A stretch of DNA of 64,000 nucleotides from Aliivibrio wodanis (GCA_000953695.1 LN554846.1:1860001-1924000); one strand, 5' to 3'; counted from the stretch's first letter, positions 1 through 9,608 are shown. Numbers and translations: made by a program. The notes: generated by a model from the letters alone, not told the origin.

Positions 1-158
1 TCTACTGGCTTATCAAGAGTCAATTTCACAAATCATTAACTATTCTATATGTTTTAAATACAGCTGCTTATAAAAACAGCAGCCTTTTCACTAATGGCAA
101 CGCAACAAATTAGATTGTGATACGCCAGTTCAATAATGGATTACAAGGAAGAACACAG

Positions 159-1187
159 ATGAAATTTAAAACAAATACACTCTACACTGCACTCACCGCC
201 GCTACATTAATGATGTCAACACAGGTAGTCGCTGCCGAAGGCACATTAGATAAAGTAAAAAAAAATGGATATTTACAATGTGGTGTTAGTACCGGTCTTC
301 CAGGCTTTTCAAACCCAAACTCAAAAGGCGAATGGGAAGGTATTGATGTTGAATTTTGTCAAGCTGTTGCAGCCGCTGTTTTAGGTGACAAATCAAAAGT
401 AAAATATGTTCCACTAACAGCTAAAGAGCGTTTTACTGCACTACAATCGGGTGAAATTGACGTTCTTTCTCGTAATACAACATGGACACTACACCGCGAC
501 ACTTCTTTAGGTTTAAATTTTGTTGGTGTTAACTACTATGATGGTCAGGGTTTCATGGTGAAAAAAGACCTTGGCTTAACCAGTGCAAAAGAACTTGATG
601 GCGCATCTGTTTGTGTTCAATCAGGAACAACAACAGAGCTTAATCTTGCCGATTACTTCCGTAACAATGACATGGAATACAAACCTGTTGTATTTGATAC
701 CGCGGCGCAAACCTCTAAAGGCTTTGATGCAGGTAGATGTGATGTCCTAACTACTGACCAATCTGGTTTATATGCCCTTCGTTTGAATCTAAAAGATCCA
801 AAAACAGCACAAGTATTACCTGAAATCATTTCAAAAGAACCGCTAGGCCCCGTTGTTCGTCAAGGTGATGACCAATGGTTCAACATCAATAAATGGGTGT
901 TGAGTGCAATGATTAATGCTGAAGAATACGGCATTAGCTCTAAGAATGCAGACCAAATGCTAAAATCAAAAGATCCAAACATCAAACGTATTCTTGGCGT
1001 TGATGGTCCTAAAGGTAAAGGCTTAGGGATCCGTGATGATTGGGGCTACCAAGTCGTGAAACAAGTGGGTAACTACGGCGAAAGCTTTGAGCGCACGGTT
1101 GGTGAAGGTTCTCCTCTACAAATCTCACGTGGCGTAAATGCCCTTTGGAATGCAGGCGGTTTCATGTACGCCGCTCCAATTCGTTAA
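159..1187 (+). CDS. aapJ: AapJ, periplasmic general L-amino-acid-binding protein
   Basis: Solute-binding component of the Aap/Bzt-type polar amino-acid ABC importer; it captures L-amino acids in the periplasm and delivers them to AapQM. The start at 159 follows an AAGGA ribosome site about 9 bases upstream. An in-frame upstream codon at 117 would put 14 non-signal residues in front of the signal peptide, so I reject it. Residues 1-26 form a Sec signal peptide ending in VVAA, and the rest is a SBP_bac_3-type fold of typical length (342 aa). It is the first gene of the aapJQMP operon, and a GC hairpin follows its stop before aapQ. Recognition rests on protein similarity and on the complete operon. 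Confidence 0.93.
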   Translation: MKFKTNTLYTALTAATLMMSTQVVAAEGTLDKVKKNGYLQCGVSTGLPGFSNPNSKGEWEGIDVEFCQAVAAAVLGDKSKVKYVPLTAKERFTALQSGEIDVLSRNTTWTLHRDTSLGLNFVGVNYYDGQGFMVKKDLGLTSAKELDGASVCVQSGTTTELNLADYFRNNDMEYKPVVFDTAAQTSKGFDAGRCDVLTTDQSGLYALRLNLKDPKTAQVLPEIISKEPLGPVVRQGDDQWFNINKWVLSAMINAEEYGISSKNADQMLKSKDPNIKRILGVDGPKGKGLGIRDDWGYQVVKQVGNYGESFERTVGEGSPLQISRGVNALWNAGGFMYAAPIR

Positions 1188-1222
1188 TCAACTAATAATA
1201 AAGATAAGTAACACAATTTTAT

Positions 1223-1244
1223 GGGGTGAATTTTCACCCCTTTT
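1223..1244 (+). terminator. Intra-operon hairpin after aapJ
   Basis: The 8-bp stem GGGGTGAA/TTCACCCC with a 2-base loop is followed by TTTT. It lies between aapJ and aapQ with no promoter visible behind it. Partial termination here would give more binding protein than permease, as is common in ABC importer operons. The regulatory role is inferred; the hairpin is seen directly. Confidence 0.6.
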
Positions 1245-1271
1245 GATAAATGGATTTAAGGTTGTAGTTGT

Positions 1272-2438
1272 ATGTCATCTAAAAATAAAAACCTCTTTTA
1301 TAATCCAACATTTCGTGCGATTTTATTCCAAGTGATAGCAGTTGCTGCACTTGTATTTTTCTTTTATTCCATAGTTAACAATGCATTATCCAATTTAGAA
1401 TCTCGTGGTATCGCGACTGGTCTTGGGTTTTTAAATCAAGAGGCTGGCTTTGGTATTGGTTTATCTTTAGTGGAGTATGATGAAACACACACCTATGGAC
1501 GCACTTTTATTGTTGGGCTTTTAAACACAGCATTAGTCTCTATTTTAGGGATTTTATTTGCGACTGTACTTGGGTTTACCGTTGGTATTGCTCGATTATC
1601 TAACAACTGGCTCGTCAGTCGATGCGCTGCCGTCTATATAGAAACGTTCCGAAATATCCCCCTTTTATTGCAAATTTTCTTTTGGTATTTCGCTGTATTG
1701 CAAGCACTCCCATCTCCACGCCAAAGTTTGAGTTTAGGCGAAAGCGTATTCTTAAATGTTCGTGGATTATTCTTTCCAGGACCTATATTTGAAGAAGGTT
1801 CTAACCTTATCGGCATGGCAGTAATTATTGCGATTGTCTTTATTATCTTTTTATCTAAATGGGCAAAGAACAAACAAACGCTTACTGGTCAACAAACCCC
1901 TTTGCTTCGATATTCACTCTTAGCCCTTATTGGTTTACCAACGATGGCTTACTTTATTTCAGGAATGCCTATCACCATTGAGTACCCAGAACTTAAGGGA
2001 TTTAACTTTAAAGGTGGTATTAGTATTATTCCTGAGTTAGCCGCATTAGTTGTGGCATTAAGTGTTTATACTGCTTCTTTTATTGCAGAGATTGTTCGTT
2101 CAGGTATTAACGCGGTTAGCCATGGACAAACAGAAGCAGCAATGGCTTTAGGTTTACCTAGAAATAAAACACTAAAACTTGTCGTTATCCCACAAGCGAT
2201 GCGCATTATTATTCCCCCACTAACAAGCCAATACTTAAACTTAACGAAAAACTCCTCATTAGCAATGGCGATTGGTTATCCTGATTTAGTGTCTGTATTT
2301 GCAGGTACTACGTTAAACCAAACCGGGCAAGCTATTGAGATCATCACAATGACAATGGCGGTTTATCTAACCTTAAGTCTATTGACCTCATTCTTGATGA
2401 ATATTTATAACAGTAAAGTCGCACTGGTTGAGAGGTAA
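1272..2438 (+). CDS. aapQ: AapQ, amino-acid ABC transporter permease
   Basis: First integral-membrane subunit of the Aap importer, working as a heterodimer with AapM. The protein is 388 aa, typical of the long AapQ/BztB permeases. An N-terminal membrane segment lies near residues 17-37, followed by an extended periplasmic loop and a BPD_transp_1 core. The EAA loop that docks on the ATPase reads EAAMALG near residue 287 and is followed by KLVVIPQA. The stop is 2 bases before the aapM start, indicating translational coupling. The family assignment is firm. Substrate breadth (general L-amino acids) is inferred from the family. Confidence 0.92.
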   Translation: MSSKNKNLFYNPTFRAILFQVIAVAALVFFFYSIVNNALSNLESRGIATGLGFLNQEAGFGIGLSLVEYDETHTYGRTFIVGLLNTALVSILGILFATVLGFTVGIARLSNNWLVSRCAAVYIETFRNIPLLLQIFFWYFAVLQALPSPRQSLSLGESVFLNVRGLFFPGPIFEEGSNLIGMAVIIAIVFIIFLSKWAKNKQTLTGQQTPLLRYSLLALIGLPTMAYFISGMPITIEYPELKGFNFKGGISIIPELAALVVALSVYTASFIAEIVRSGINAVSHGQTEAAMALGLPRNKTLKLVVIPQAMRIIIPPLTSQYLNLTKNSSLAMAIGYPDLVSVFAGTTLNQTGQAIEIITMTMAVYLTLSLLTSFLMNIYNSKVALVER

Positions 2439-2440
2439 TC

Positions 2441-3538
2441 ATGAGCATACATCAATTTCAGCCAGATCTTCCGCCACCAGCAAACACGGTTGGCGCAGTA
2501 ACTTGGCTTAAGAAACATCTATTTAACGGCCCTATTAATTCAATTCTGACGATTATTATTGCGTATTTAGCATTTAGTGGTCTATGGAATGCGGTCAATT
2601 GGGCTTTAATCAATGCCGATTGGATAGGAACAACACGTGATGCCTGCTCAAGTGAAGGCGCTTGTTGGGTAATGATCAACGTTCGCTGGGACCAGTTCAT
2701 GTATGGTTTCTATCCTACTGATGAACTCTGGCGACCTCAGCTATTTTATGGTCTGTTAGCTATTTTTGTAGCTCTACTAGCCTATGAACATACACCTAAA
2801 AAAGTGGCTATTTGGTTAGTATTTGTAAACATCTTCCCATTCTTTGCAGCCTTCTTATTGTATGGCGGTGTATTTGGTTTACCGGTTGTTGATACACACC
2901 TTTGGGGTGGGTTATTAATTACCTTAGTTATTGCCATCGTGGGGATCGTTGTTTCCCTTCCTATTGGTGTCGCTCTTGCACTAGGTCGCCGTTCTGAAAT
3001 GCCGATAATTCGCAGCATGTGTACCGTGTATATTGAGATTTGGCGTGGTGTTCCATTAATCACGGTTCTCTTTATGGCTTCGGTTATGCTTCCACTGTTT
3101 TTATCTGAAGGTATGGAGCTAGATAAACTCTTTAGAGCACTCATTGGTGTGGTTTTATTTAGTGCCGCATATATGGCTGAAGTGGTTCGTGGTGGCTTAC
3201 AAGCAATACCAAAAGGTCAATATGAAGCGGCTGATGCACTTGGATTGGGCTATTGGAAAAAGATGCGCTTAATCATCTTGCCACAAGCATTAAAAATCAC
3301 TATTCCATCAATCGTAAATACCTTCATTGGCTTATTTAAAGATACAAGTCTGGTACTTATTATAGGTATGTTTGATGTGCTCGGTATTGGCCAAGCCGCA
3401 AATACCGATCCTGAGTGGTTAGGGTTTTCAACAGAAAGTTATGTCTTTGTTGCTTTGGTTTTCTGGGTGTTCTGTTTCTCTATGTCGAGATACTCCATCT
3501 ATTTAGAAAACAAACTTCATACAGGCCACAAGCGATAA
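2441..3538 (+). CDS. aapM: AapM, amino-acid ABC transporter permease
   Basis: Second permease of the Aap importer (365 aa). The N-terminal 30 residues are proline-rich and cytosolic. Several membrane helices and a cysteine-containing periplasmic loop (DACSSEGACW, near residues 67-76) follow, then the BPD_transp_1 domain. The EAA loop EAADALG lies near residue 261 with LIILPQA after it. It starts 2 bases after the aapQ stop and is followed by aapP after a 24-base gap. The two loop cysteines could form a disulfide; that is inference. Confidence 0.92.
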   Translation: MSIHQFQPDLPPPANTVGAVTWLKKHLFNGPINSILTIIIAYLAFSGLWNAVNWALINADWIGTTRDACSSEGACWVMINVRWDQFMYGFYPTDELWRPQLFYGLLAIFVALLAYEHTPKKVAIWLVFVNIFPFFAAFLLYGGVFGLPVVDTHLWGGLLITLVIAIVGIVVSLPIGVALALGRRSEMPIIRSMCTVYIEIWRGVPLITVLFMASVMLPLFLSEGMELDKLFRALIGVVLFSAAYMAEVVRGGLQAIPKGQYEAADALGLGYWKKMRLIILPQALKITIPSIVNTFIGLFKDTSLVLIIGMFDVLGIGQAANTDPEWLGFSTESYVFVALVFWVFCFSMSRYSIYLENKLHTGHKR

Positions 3539-3562
3539 TTAACAGAATTCAAGGATGTAGTT

Positions 3563-4312
3563 ATGACAACTCAACAAGATTATATGATTAAGTTAGATGA
3601 CATGAACAAATGGTATGGCGAATTTCATGTGCTTAAGAACATCAACTTACAAGTAAAAAAAGGCGAAAAGATTGTTATTTGTGGTCCTTCTGGCTCGGGT
3701 AAATCAACCATGATCCGCTGTATTAACCGTCTAGAAGAACACCAAAAGGGACATATTTACGTTTCAGGTACAGAACTTACCGAAGACTTAAAGAATATAG
3801 AAGCAGTACGTAGAGAAGTCGGTATGTGTTTCCAGCACTTCAACCTCTTCCCTCACCTAACCGTACTTGAAAATTGTACTTTAGCGCCTATTTGGGTAAA
3901 GAAAATGCCAAAAGCAGAAGCGGAAGCATTAGCAATGCAATTTCTTGAGCGTGTAAAAATCCCAGATCAAGCCGATAAATACCCAGGTCAACTGTCTGGT
4001 GGGCAACAACAGCGTGTAGCGATTGCTCGATCTTTATGCATGAATCCGCAAGTGATGTTATTTGATGAGCCAACATCTGCGCTCGATCCTGAAATGGTTC
4101 GTGAAGTACTTGATGTTATGGTTGAACTCGCAGATGAAGGGATGACAATGCTATGCGTAACTCATGAGATGGGGTTTGCTAAAGAAGTCGCCGATCGGGT
4201 AATTTTCATGGATGCTGGCGAAATTATTGAAGAAAATAATCCCGTCGATTTCTTTGAAAATCCACAATCTGATAGAACTCAGCTATTCTTAAGTCAGATC
4301 TTGCATCACTAA
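3563..4312 (+). CDS. aapP: AapP, amino-acid ABC transporter ATPase
   Basis: ATP-hydrolysing subunit of the Aap importer on the cytoplasmic face. The 249-aa protein has Walker [10 protein letters not shown] near residues 42-50, the Q-loop in [10 protein letters not shown], signature LSGGQQQR near 143, Walker [13 protein letters not shown] near 163-174, and the switch histidine in CVTHEMGFA. All catalytic motifs are intact and length is standard for polar amino-acid ATPases such as GlnQ. It has an AAGGA-type ribosome site (AAGGATGTAGTT) and is the last gene of the operon, followed by a strong terminator. Confidence 0.95.
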   Translation: MTTQQDYMIKLDDMNKWYGEFHVLKNINLQVKKGEKIVICGPSGSGKSTMIRCINRLEEHQKGHIYVSGTELTEDLKNIEAVRREVGMCFQHFNLFPHLTVLENCTLAPIWVKKMPKAEAEALAMQFLERVKIPDQADKYPGQLSGGQQQRVAIARSLCMNPQVMLFDEPTSALDPEMVREVLDVMVELADEGMTMLCVTHEMGFAKEVADRVIFMDAGEIIEENNPVDFFENPQSDRTQLFLSQILHH

Positions 4313-4342
4313 AATCACGAGGTTATCTCGAAAAGTAAGACT

Positions 4343-4374
4343 AAAAAGCAGTGATCGTTTGATTACTGCTTTTT
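4343..4374 (+). terminator. Rho-independent terminator of aapJQMP
   Basis: A 14-bp stem (AAAAAGCAGTGATC with its complement, one G-T pair) surrounds the loop GTTT and ends in TTTTT, 30 bases after the aapP stop. Confidence 0.85.
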
Positions 4375-4537
4375 GTTACAGATGCTTACAAAGTACACAA
4401 GCTAAGTTAATGCACTGATGTAAAATGGTTTCTAGCTCAATTAATTCAGTTCAAAAATTAGAACTTACTTGATTTTTTGAACTATAGGCACCATAACTGT
4501 CTATATATTTATGTCTGTCCATTCCAAGGGGAATACG

Positions 4538-5200
4538 ATGAATAATCAAATGTTCGGCCAAACTCATACACAAGAGTCGGCTCTACAAACAAATAAAGTA
4601 TTACGTAATACTTATTTCTTACTGTCTATGACACTGTTATGGTCGGCGCTTGTTGCTGGTGTATCAATGGCTCTGAATTTACCTCGTCCAGGTATTATCA
4701 TTATGCTTGTTGGTTTCTACGGCCTATTGTTCCTAACAGAGAAAAACCGTAACAACAGCATGGGTCTTGTATTTACCTTCTTATTTACTGGTTTCTTAGG
4801 TTATACCATTGGTCCAATCCTAAACATGTACATTGGTGCAGGTATGGGCGATGTTATCCTAACGGCTCTTGGCGGTACTGCATTATCATTCATGGCAGCA
4901 TCGGCTTACGCATTAACAACTAAGCGTGATTTATCATTCCTTAACGGTGTGTTAATGGCTGGTTTCGTTGTGCTTCTAATTGGTATGGTAGCGAATATCT
5001 TCCTACAAATGCCTTTATTACACCTTGCGATGAGTGGCATGTTCATTCTGTTCTCTACAGGTGCGATTCTGCTTACAACACAATCAATCATCCGTGGCGG
5101 TGAAACAAGCTACATCTCAGCAACGATTACGCTGTATGTTTCTATCTACAACATCTTCATCAGCCTACTAAGTATTCTTGGTATTATGCGTGATGATTAA
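4538..5200 (+). CDS. yccA: YccA, BI-1 family inner-membrane protein (FtsH modulator)
   Basis: Member of the Bax-inhibitor-1 (BI-1/UPF0005) family. E. coli YccA is a substrate and inhibitor of the FtsH protease and protects SecY when translocons jam. The protein is 220 aa with seven hydrophobic helices. It shares long stretches with YccA, such as TNKVLRNTYFLLS at the start, GMVANIFLQMP, and the C-terminal YVSIYNIFISLLSILGI. The start at 4538 is supported by AGGGGA 6 bases upstream; an in-frame codon at 4511 lies before that site. Single gene with its own terminator. Confidence 0.93.
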   Translation: MNNQMFGQTHTQESALQTNKVLRNTYFLLSMTLLWSALVAGVSMALNLPRPGIIIMLVGFYGLLFLTEKNRNNSMGLVFTFLFTGFLGYTIGPILNMYIGAGMGDVILTALGGTALSFMAASAYALTTKRDLSFLNGVLMAGFVVLLIGMVANIFLQMPLLHLAMSGMFILFSTGAILLTTQSIIRGGETSYISATITLYVSIYNIFISLLSILGIMRDD

Positions 5201-5223
5201 TCGATAAGTAATTTGATACTCAT

Positions 5224-5257
5224 AAAAATGCCAGTCCCATAAAGGACTGGCATTTTT
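5224..5257 (+). terminator. Terminator of yccA
   Basis: The 14-bp stem AAAAATGCCAGTCC/GGACTGGCATTTTT has a CATAAA loop and a terminal T run, starting 24 bases after the yccA stop. Confidence 0.88.
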
Positions 5258-5339
5258 TATGTTTGTAGTTTGTAGAAGGCAATTAATCACATGATCTAAT
5301 TATTACTATTAAGAATAAGGCAAAGACTCTACCCCATCA

Positions 5340-6362
5340 TTATTCAACATACATTGCACATTCATCGTCTATATTTTCTGGAGGGAAGTAATTATCCCTA
5401 ACGTAAAACTTATTAAGTAATCGAATGACAGCGTGTTTCTTTACTTCCTTTTCACTCATTAATCCATGTAGTTTACGTGCTACATTTTGAATGGTTAATA
5501 AATTCTCTAAAGGTAGACTCGCTTCTAAGTCATTTTTTAAACTGTGTGCTTCTTCATAACCATTTGCAACGGCAAGATAAGCCCAAATATAAGCCACTGC
5601 ATTATGAGAAGAGGATATTTTTTGATTATACTGCGCCGAACGTAACTGAGATTCAGGGTTTTTAAGCTCCCCGCCACGCTCTGACCAGTAGATAGCCTTA
5701 AAAACGTCTTTTGTCGTTCCAATACCATGATAATAACAAGAGCTCACAGTTATCATTGCTTTTTGATCATCCTGATATGCAGCTCTTAGCATCCAGTAAA
5801 ACCCTTCTGGATGCCCATCCTCATGCTTTTGATACCATTGAGCTAGAAAAAATTGTGCATCTAAGTAGTCTTTTAGAGCTAATTTCGTGATAATTTGAAT
5901 ACCTAACTCAAGATTTTTTTCACAACCCTTACCCTCAAGATATAGTTTACCTAGGGTAAGCGAAGCAGGCATCTCTCCTCGACTTTCTCCTAACTTAGCC
6001 GTCCAAAATGCTAATTTTTCATTAGCTTCTGGATCATCATAATTTTCATCATATAAACGTACTAGCGCATAAAAGGCCTGCTGGCTATTCTGCTCTGCTG
6101 CAGCAAGATACCACTTAATAGCACTATTTTGATCAATCAACTCTAAATCTGCACCCAAGGCTAATTGAGCGGTAAGATTTCCACTTTTCGCACGCTCAAT
6201 TTTATCTTGTCTATCAGTATCATGATCAAGTGTAACAACTGAATTATAAGTACTGTTCTTTCTTTGTTTTACAATCAGCATTTTTTTCTTTTCAATAGAT
6301 TGAAAATGCAAAATGACTGCAATCAAAAAAATCACACTACTAAAAAATAAGAACACATACAT
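5340..6362 (-). CDS. Membrane-anchored Sel1/TPR-repeat protein
   Basis: A 340-aa protein with one N-terminal membrane helix (residues 2-21) and a short basic stretch (EKKKMLIVKQRK). Helical Sel1-like repeats run from about residue 55 to 300; recognisable units include AIKWYLAAAEQNSQQAFYAL and GKLYLEGKGCEKNLELGI. Sel1 repeats are protein-interaction scaffolds and the partner is unknown. The topology suggests a repeat domain held at the inner membrane; its side cannot be fixed. It stands alone, convergent with yccA. No specific function is recognised. Confidence 0.75.
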   Translation of the reverse strand: MYVFLFFSSVIFLIAVILHFQSIEKKKMLIVKQRKNSTYNSVVTLDHDTDRQDKIERAKSGNLTAQLALGADLELIDQNSAIKWYLAAAEQNSQQAFYALVRLYDENYDDPEANEKLAFWTAKLGESRGEMPASLTLGKLYLEGKGCEKNLELGIQIITKLALKDYLDAQFFLAQWYQKHEDGHPEGFYWMLRAAYQDDQKAMITVSSCYYHGIGTTKDVFKAIYWSERGGELKNPESQLRSAQYNQKISSSHNAVAYIWAYLAVANGYEEAHSLKNDLEASLPLENLLTIQNVARKLHGLMSEKEVKKHAVIRLLNKFYVRDNYFPPENIDDECAMYVE

Positions 6363-6541
6363 ATCAAAAGGTCATCGGAAAAGGAATACGGCTTCAACTG
6401 TCTATTCTAATGGCTTTCCCTCTTAATTAGAATGACTACCTTTTACAAAAATAGATTTATCTCTCTATTTTTTATGAAAAAAAACCAATATAAACAGAAT
6501 GAAATCCCTTATAATGCATATATCTATTATTCCGAACTTTG

Positions 6542-6568
6542 TAGCTGGTTTTTTAGGAAAACTAGCTA
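6542..6568. repeat. Inverted repeat in the decayed intergenic region
   Basis: Arms TAGCTGGTTTT and AAAACTAGCTA pair over 11 bp with one mismatch around a 5-base loop. There is no clean T run, so it is not a convincing terminator. It lies between the Sel1 protein promoter side and gene remnants. Positions 6363-6604 hold nothing else I can support. Confidence 0.4.
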
Positions 6569-6604
6569 AGGCATTAAAATATATTATTTATACTCATGGC
6601 TTAT

Positions 6605-6712
6605 ATGAAAACATTGTGCCATCAATTTTTGTGCATCTTTCTTCTCGTATTTTCTCAACTGACTTACGCTAACTGGGGATTATCTAATGAGCAATTCATT
6701 AAATTTAAGTAA
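6605..6712 (+). pseudogene. Probable N-terminal remnant of an exported protein (35 codons)
   Basis: A short reading frame begins with a plausible signal peptide: MKTLCHQF, a hydrophobic run (LCIFLLVFSQL), then TYA-NW. It stops after only 35 residues at 6710-6712. It runs straight into a frameshifted remnant of a different type. The simplest reading is the stump of a longer secreted protein whose remainder was deleted. A genuine small exported peptide cannot be excluded. Confidence 0.4.
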
Positions 6713-7246
6713 ACAGCAGCTTTTAACATTAACAGATCGGTAATTTACTTGAGTCTCGAATTACCACCACACCGAAAACCGAAACCGAAGACGAATGTCC
6801 TTCCATTTCCTTTGATAGCTTAGTGTTACCAAGACAATGGGATGAAGAGAACTTAACAGAAGAAGAACGAGCTAAAAATGGATTTTATCGCGTCTTATGG
6901 GACTATTCAGATGGGAACCCAACGCTTCTTTAGATTATCTTTACATCGTAATAAAGATACGGATGCTGTTCTTGTTAGTCTATTTAAAGCCCCACATTCA
7001 GATGACTTAGAAACAATGCCTAAACCAATGCTTGCAGTACTTCGTTCAATTGTGCAACTTGAGATCGCTTCACCTTCTGATGTCAGTGAGTGCAGCCGTT
7101 TAAGCATGGCAGAAGTGATCAGTACACTGCGTTATTTTCAAAGCCGTGGTTATATAGAATGGAATGATAATAAAGCTCAAATTTCTGATCACTGGTTCCG
7201 TCACATTACTAATGTTCTTCATCGTCAACATTTATTTGTGAAATAA
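6687..7246 (+). pseudogene. Frameshifted C-terminal remnant of an NTPase/winged-helix protein
   Basis: Three reading frames in succession carry one continuous protein-like sequence. The first opens at 6687 and ends at a TAA at 6741. The next is open from 6733, reads IGNLLESRI and later ERAKNGFYRVLWDYSDGNP, and ends at a TAG at 6931. The last continues from about 6934 with RLSLHRNKDTDAVLVSLF and a winged-helix-like tail (SPSDVSECSRLSMAEVISTL) to 7246. The last frame alone has an in-frame ATG at 6878 but would start inside the older frame. The stop is 1 base before the MscS-like gene. The sequence resembles the C-terminus of ATPases found beside MscS genes; that family link is inference and no P-loop remains. 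Confidence 0.6.
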
Positions 7247-7247
7247 T

Positions 7248-8123
7248 ATGCTTCGATTATTTATCTTCTTTATTACGTTCAGCTTTGGGTACACCGCCTT
7301 TGTTGAAGACCCTCAGTCGCTTGATAACCTGCACCAATTCGCAAGTTTGATCCGATGGAGCGGTGTTGCCTTCTCATTCATCATTGTCTTTATTGCTTGG
7401 CTATTGCTTCGTTTTACTCAATCGATCGTTGATGGTATTAGCAGTCAATTTGCACAACGCCGAATGCTAATGCAAAAACTGCAGTCATTTTTTCAATTCT
7501 TTATTTATATGTCGACGGGGATAACGGTATTCATGCTCAGTTTCCGCGTTAATGAAAGGGTTCTCGCATTGATTGGGGGGACTCTGGCGGTTTCGGTTGG
7601 TTTTGCATTAAAAGATCTTACCGCCTCGTTTATTGCAGGTCTAACAATAATGATAGACCGACCATTTCAAGTGGGCGACCGAGTCACTTTTGAAGGGCAT
7701 TACGGTGACATCATTGCTATTGGTTTACGCTCTGTTCGTATGCAAACTCTTAATGACGATATTATTACGATCCCAAACAATAAATTTTTAAATGAGGTCG
7801 CAATGAGTGGTAACTACGGTGCATTGGATATGCAAGTGGTTATCCCTTTCTATATTGGTATGGATCAAGATATCAATACTGCTCGTGATATTATTCAAGA
7901 AGCGGCCTCATCAAGCCGTTATATCCATCTACCAAAACCGGTTGTAGTGCTAGTAAAGCAAACCATCACAGACAACTATTTAGCAATCCAGCTAACCTGT
8001 AAAGCCTATGTGGTGGATATTAAAGTTGAAAAATTATTTGAAACCGATATTACTCTTCGTGTAATGGAAGAATTTAAAAAAACGAATATTTCCCCTCCTT
8101 CCATTGCCATTCAAAACAAATAG
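7248..8123 (+). CDS. MscS-family mechanosensitive channel
   Basis: Small-conductance mechanosensitive channel family, a pressure-release valve in the inner membrane. The 291-aa protein has an N-terminal hydrophobic segment, a second helix near residues 35-57, a third near 80-100, and the pore helix with GGTLAVSVGFALKDLTASF (near 109-128). The beta domain that follows reads DRPFQVGDRV and contains TIPNNKFLNE, both MscS hallmarks. A C-terminal alpha/beta domain completes a normal short MscS. It begins 1 base after the pseudogene upstream, so it was probably translationally coupled to that gene when intact. Confidence 0.9.
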   Translation: MLRLFIFFITFSFGYTAFVEDPQSLDNLHQFASLIRWSGVAFSFIIVFIAWLLLRFTQSIVDGISSQFAQRRMLMQKLQSFFQFFIYMSTGITVFMLSFRVNERVLALIGGTLAVSVGFALKDLTASFIAGLTIMIDRPFQVGDRVTFEGHYGDIIAIGLRSVRMQTLNDDIITIPNNKFLNEVAMSGNYGALDMQVVIPFYIGMDQDINTARDIIQEAASSSRYIHLPKPVVVLVKQTITDNYLAIQLTCKAYVVDIKVEKLFETDITLRVMEEFKKTNISPPSIAIQNK

Positions 8124-8131
8124 ACATTGTG

Positions 8132-8158
8132 TGGTGCTCTCTATTAGCAGAGCGCCAT
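8132..8158. terminator. Hairpin between convergent MscS gene and diguanylate cyclase
   Basis: Stem TGGTGCTCT/AGAGCGCCA with G-T pairs and an 8-base loop lies in the 40-base convergent gap. There is no strong T run on either strand, so bidirectional termination is a tentative call. Confidence 0.45.
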
Positions 8159-8163
8159 TAATA

Positions 8164-9465
8164 TTAACTAGCACTCGATAAGTGTTGACCAGGTAATTGC
8201 TCTGCTGCCACCCAATTTCGTCCGCTTTCTTTGGCCCTATACAGCATTCGATCTGCGCGCTCTATTCCTGTTTGAACTGATTCATCACCCAATTGAACAA
8301 CCCCGAACGAGGCTGTAATATTTAGCTCTTCAGGCCACACTGCACTTTCAAGAGTAATGCGAAGATCTTCTGAAATATCAACACTTTCAACTAGGTTCAT
8401 ATCAACAAATAATAATAAGAATTCTTCTCCACCCCAACGAATGAATATTGATGAGTTGGGTAATTTCTCTTGTATTAAATTACACAACTGGACAAGAACT
8501 TGATCACCAACGCCATGTCCGTGATTGTCGTTAATAGACTTAAAGTGATCGATATCAAATAACGATATTGATACCGCGGTTCCTGAGTTTCTTATGTCTA
8601 CCAAGTCCGAAAAAACCTTATCGATATCATTACGATTTCGAATTCCCGTGAGTGGATCATTCGTGGCTTGATGACGAAGTTTAGACATTTGATTATTTAA
8701 ACGAGCTTGCTGGTCTTTCTCTCTAATCAAGGTTTTTTTCATACTTAAAATATAAGAGACAACATAAGAAGATAAGAATAAAACCCATATCAATAAGATA
8801 TAACGTAAAAATTCATTATGTGGAAGATACTTACCTTTAAAGATAATATTTTTGATTAAGTACTCGTGATGACCGAGTTCGACAGATCCTGGGGTGCCAA
8901 CTTCAATCAAAACAGTGTTACTGATATCAACAGCCGTGAGCTCTACCGGATGCTTATAATAATTAATCCACCATGTAGGTACGTTAAGATACTTAAACCC
9001 GAGTGGGTATTTAATGGTGTATAAATTTGGATCAAACTCAAATTGATTAAATTTGTCAGAGAGTAAATCGGAAGTGCTGTAAGCATCATTTCTATTTCGA
9101 ACTAAGAAACGAGCCATAGGTATCCCTTCACCTTGATATTCTATATCGAACGAAACCGTTTCATACAATGACAAATCAATACCAAGAGTTCGCTCTTGTG
9201 AGACAATCTCAAACGTCAATTCACAAAAAGGGCTGTCATAATTTGCACCGATATCACAAACTAATAACAGCTCTCCATTAGCTAATTTACGTAATTCTCC
9301 AGACGAGTTACCACCATGGTCTTGATCTGTATTAACACGTAAGTTGAACTCAGAATCACCATTTAGTACCAATACACGGTTAAAGCCAAGGTGATAATAT
9401 ACCAATGACAACATCGTTATGATAATTAACGCTATGATCCCTTTGATTAATGTCAGTTTTACCAA
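8164..9465 (-). CDS. Membrane diguanylate cyclase with periplasmic jelly-roll-like sensor (copy 1)
   Basis: Makes cyclic di-GMP from two GTP. The 433-aa protein has a TM helix (about 8-27), a periplasmic domain (about 30-215), a second TM helix (about 222-242), a short coiled coil, and a GGDEF domain (about 260-420) with the active loop WGGEEF near residue 340. The inhibitory RxxD site is absent (PNSS at that place), so product inhibition should be weak. The periplasmic domain is shared with the cyclase at 27494-28819. The start is a TTG with GGA 6 bases upstream; the next ATG would cut into the first TM helix. Confidence 0.85.
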   Translation of the reverse strand: MVKLTLIKGIIALIIITMLSLVYYHLGFNRVLVLNGDSEFNLRVNTDQDHGGNSSGELRKLANGELLLVCDIGANYDSPFCELTFEIVSQERTLGIDLSLYETVSFDIEYQGEGIPMARFLVRNRNDAYSTSDLLSDKFNQFEFDPNLYTIKYPLGFKYLNVPTWWINYYKHPVELTAVDISNTVLIEVGTPGSVELGHHEYLIKNIIFKGKYLPHNEFLRYILLIWVLFLSSYVVSYILSMKKTLIREKDQQARLNNQMSKLRHQATNDPLTGIRNRNDIDKVFSDLVDIRNSGTAVSISLFDIDHFKSINDNHGHGVGDQVLVQLCNLIQEKLPNSSIFIRWGGEEFLLLFVDMNLVESVDISEDLRITLESAVWPEELNITASFGVVQLGDESVQTGIERADRMLYRAKESGRNWVAAEQLPGQHLSSAS

Positions 9466-9608
9466 AATACGTCCAATTTACAGAATGAGAACCTGTAACT
9501 ATTTTATCCGATTATTTACATAAATGTAACCTATAAATTTATCTCTCGCTGCTCTCTTATTTTATTGATAACATAACATTCTATATTAGCTAACTCGCTG
9601 GTTCTGTA

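Noticed and set aside
6878..7246. Intact 122-aa gene
   Set aside because: The preceding frame carries matching upstream protein sequence, so this is the end of a frameshifted gene.
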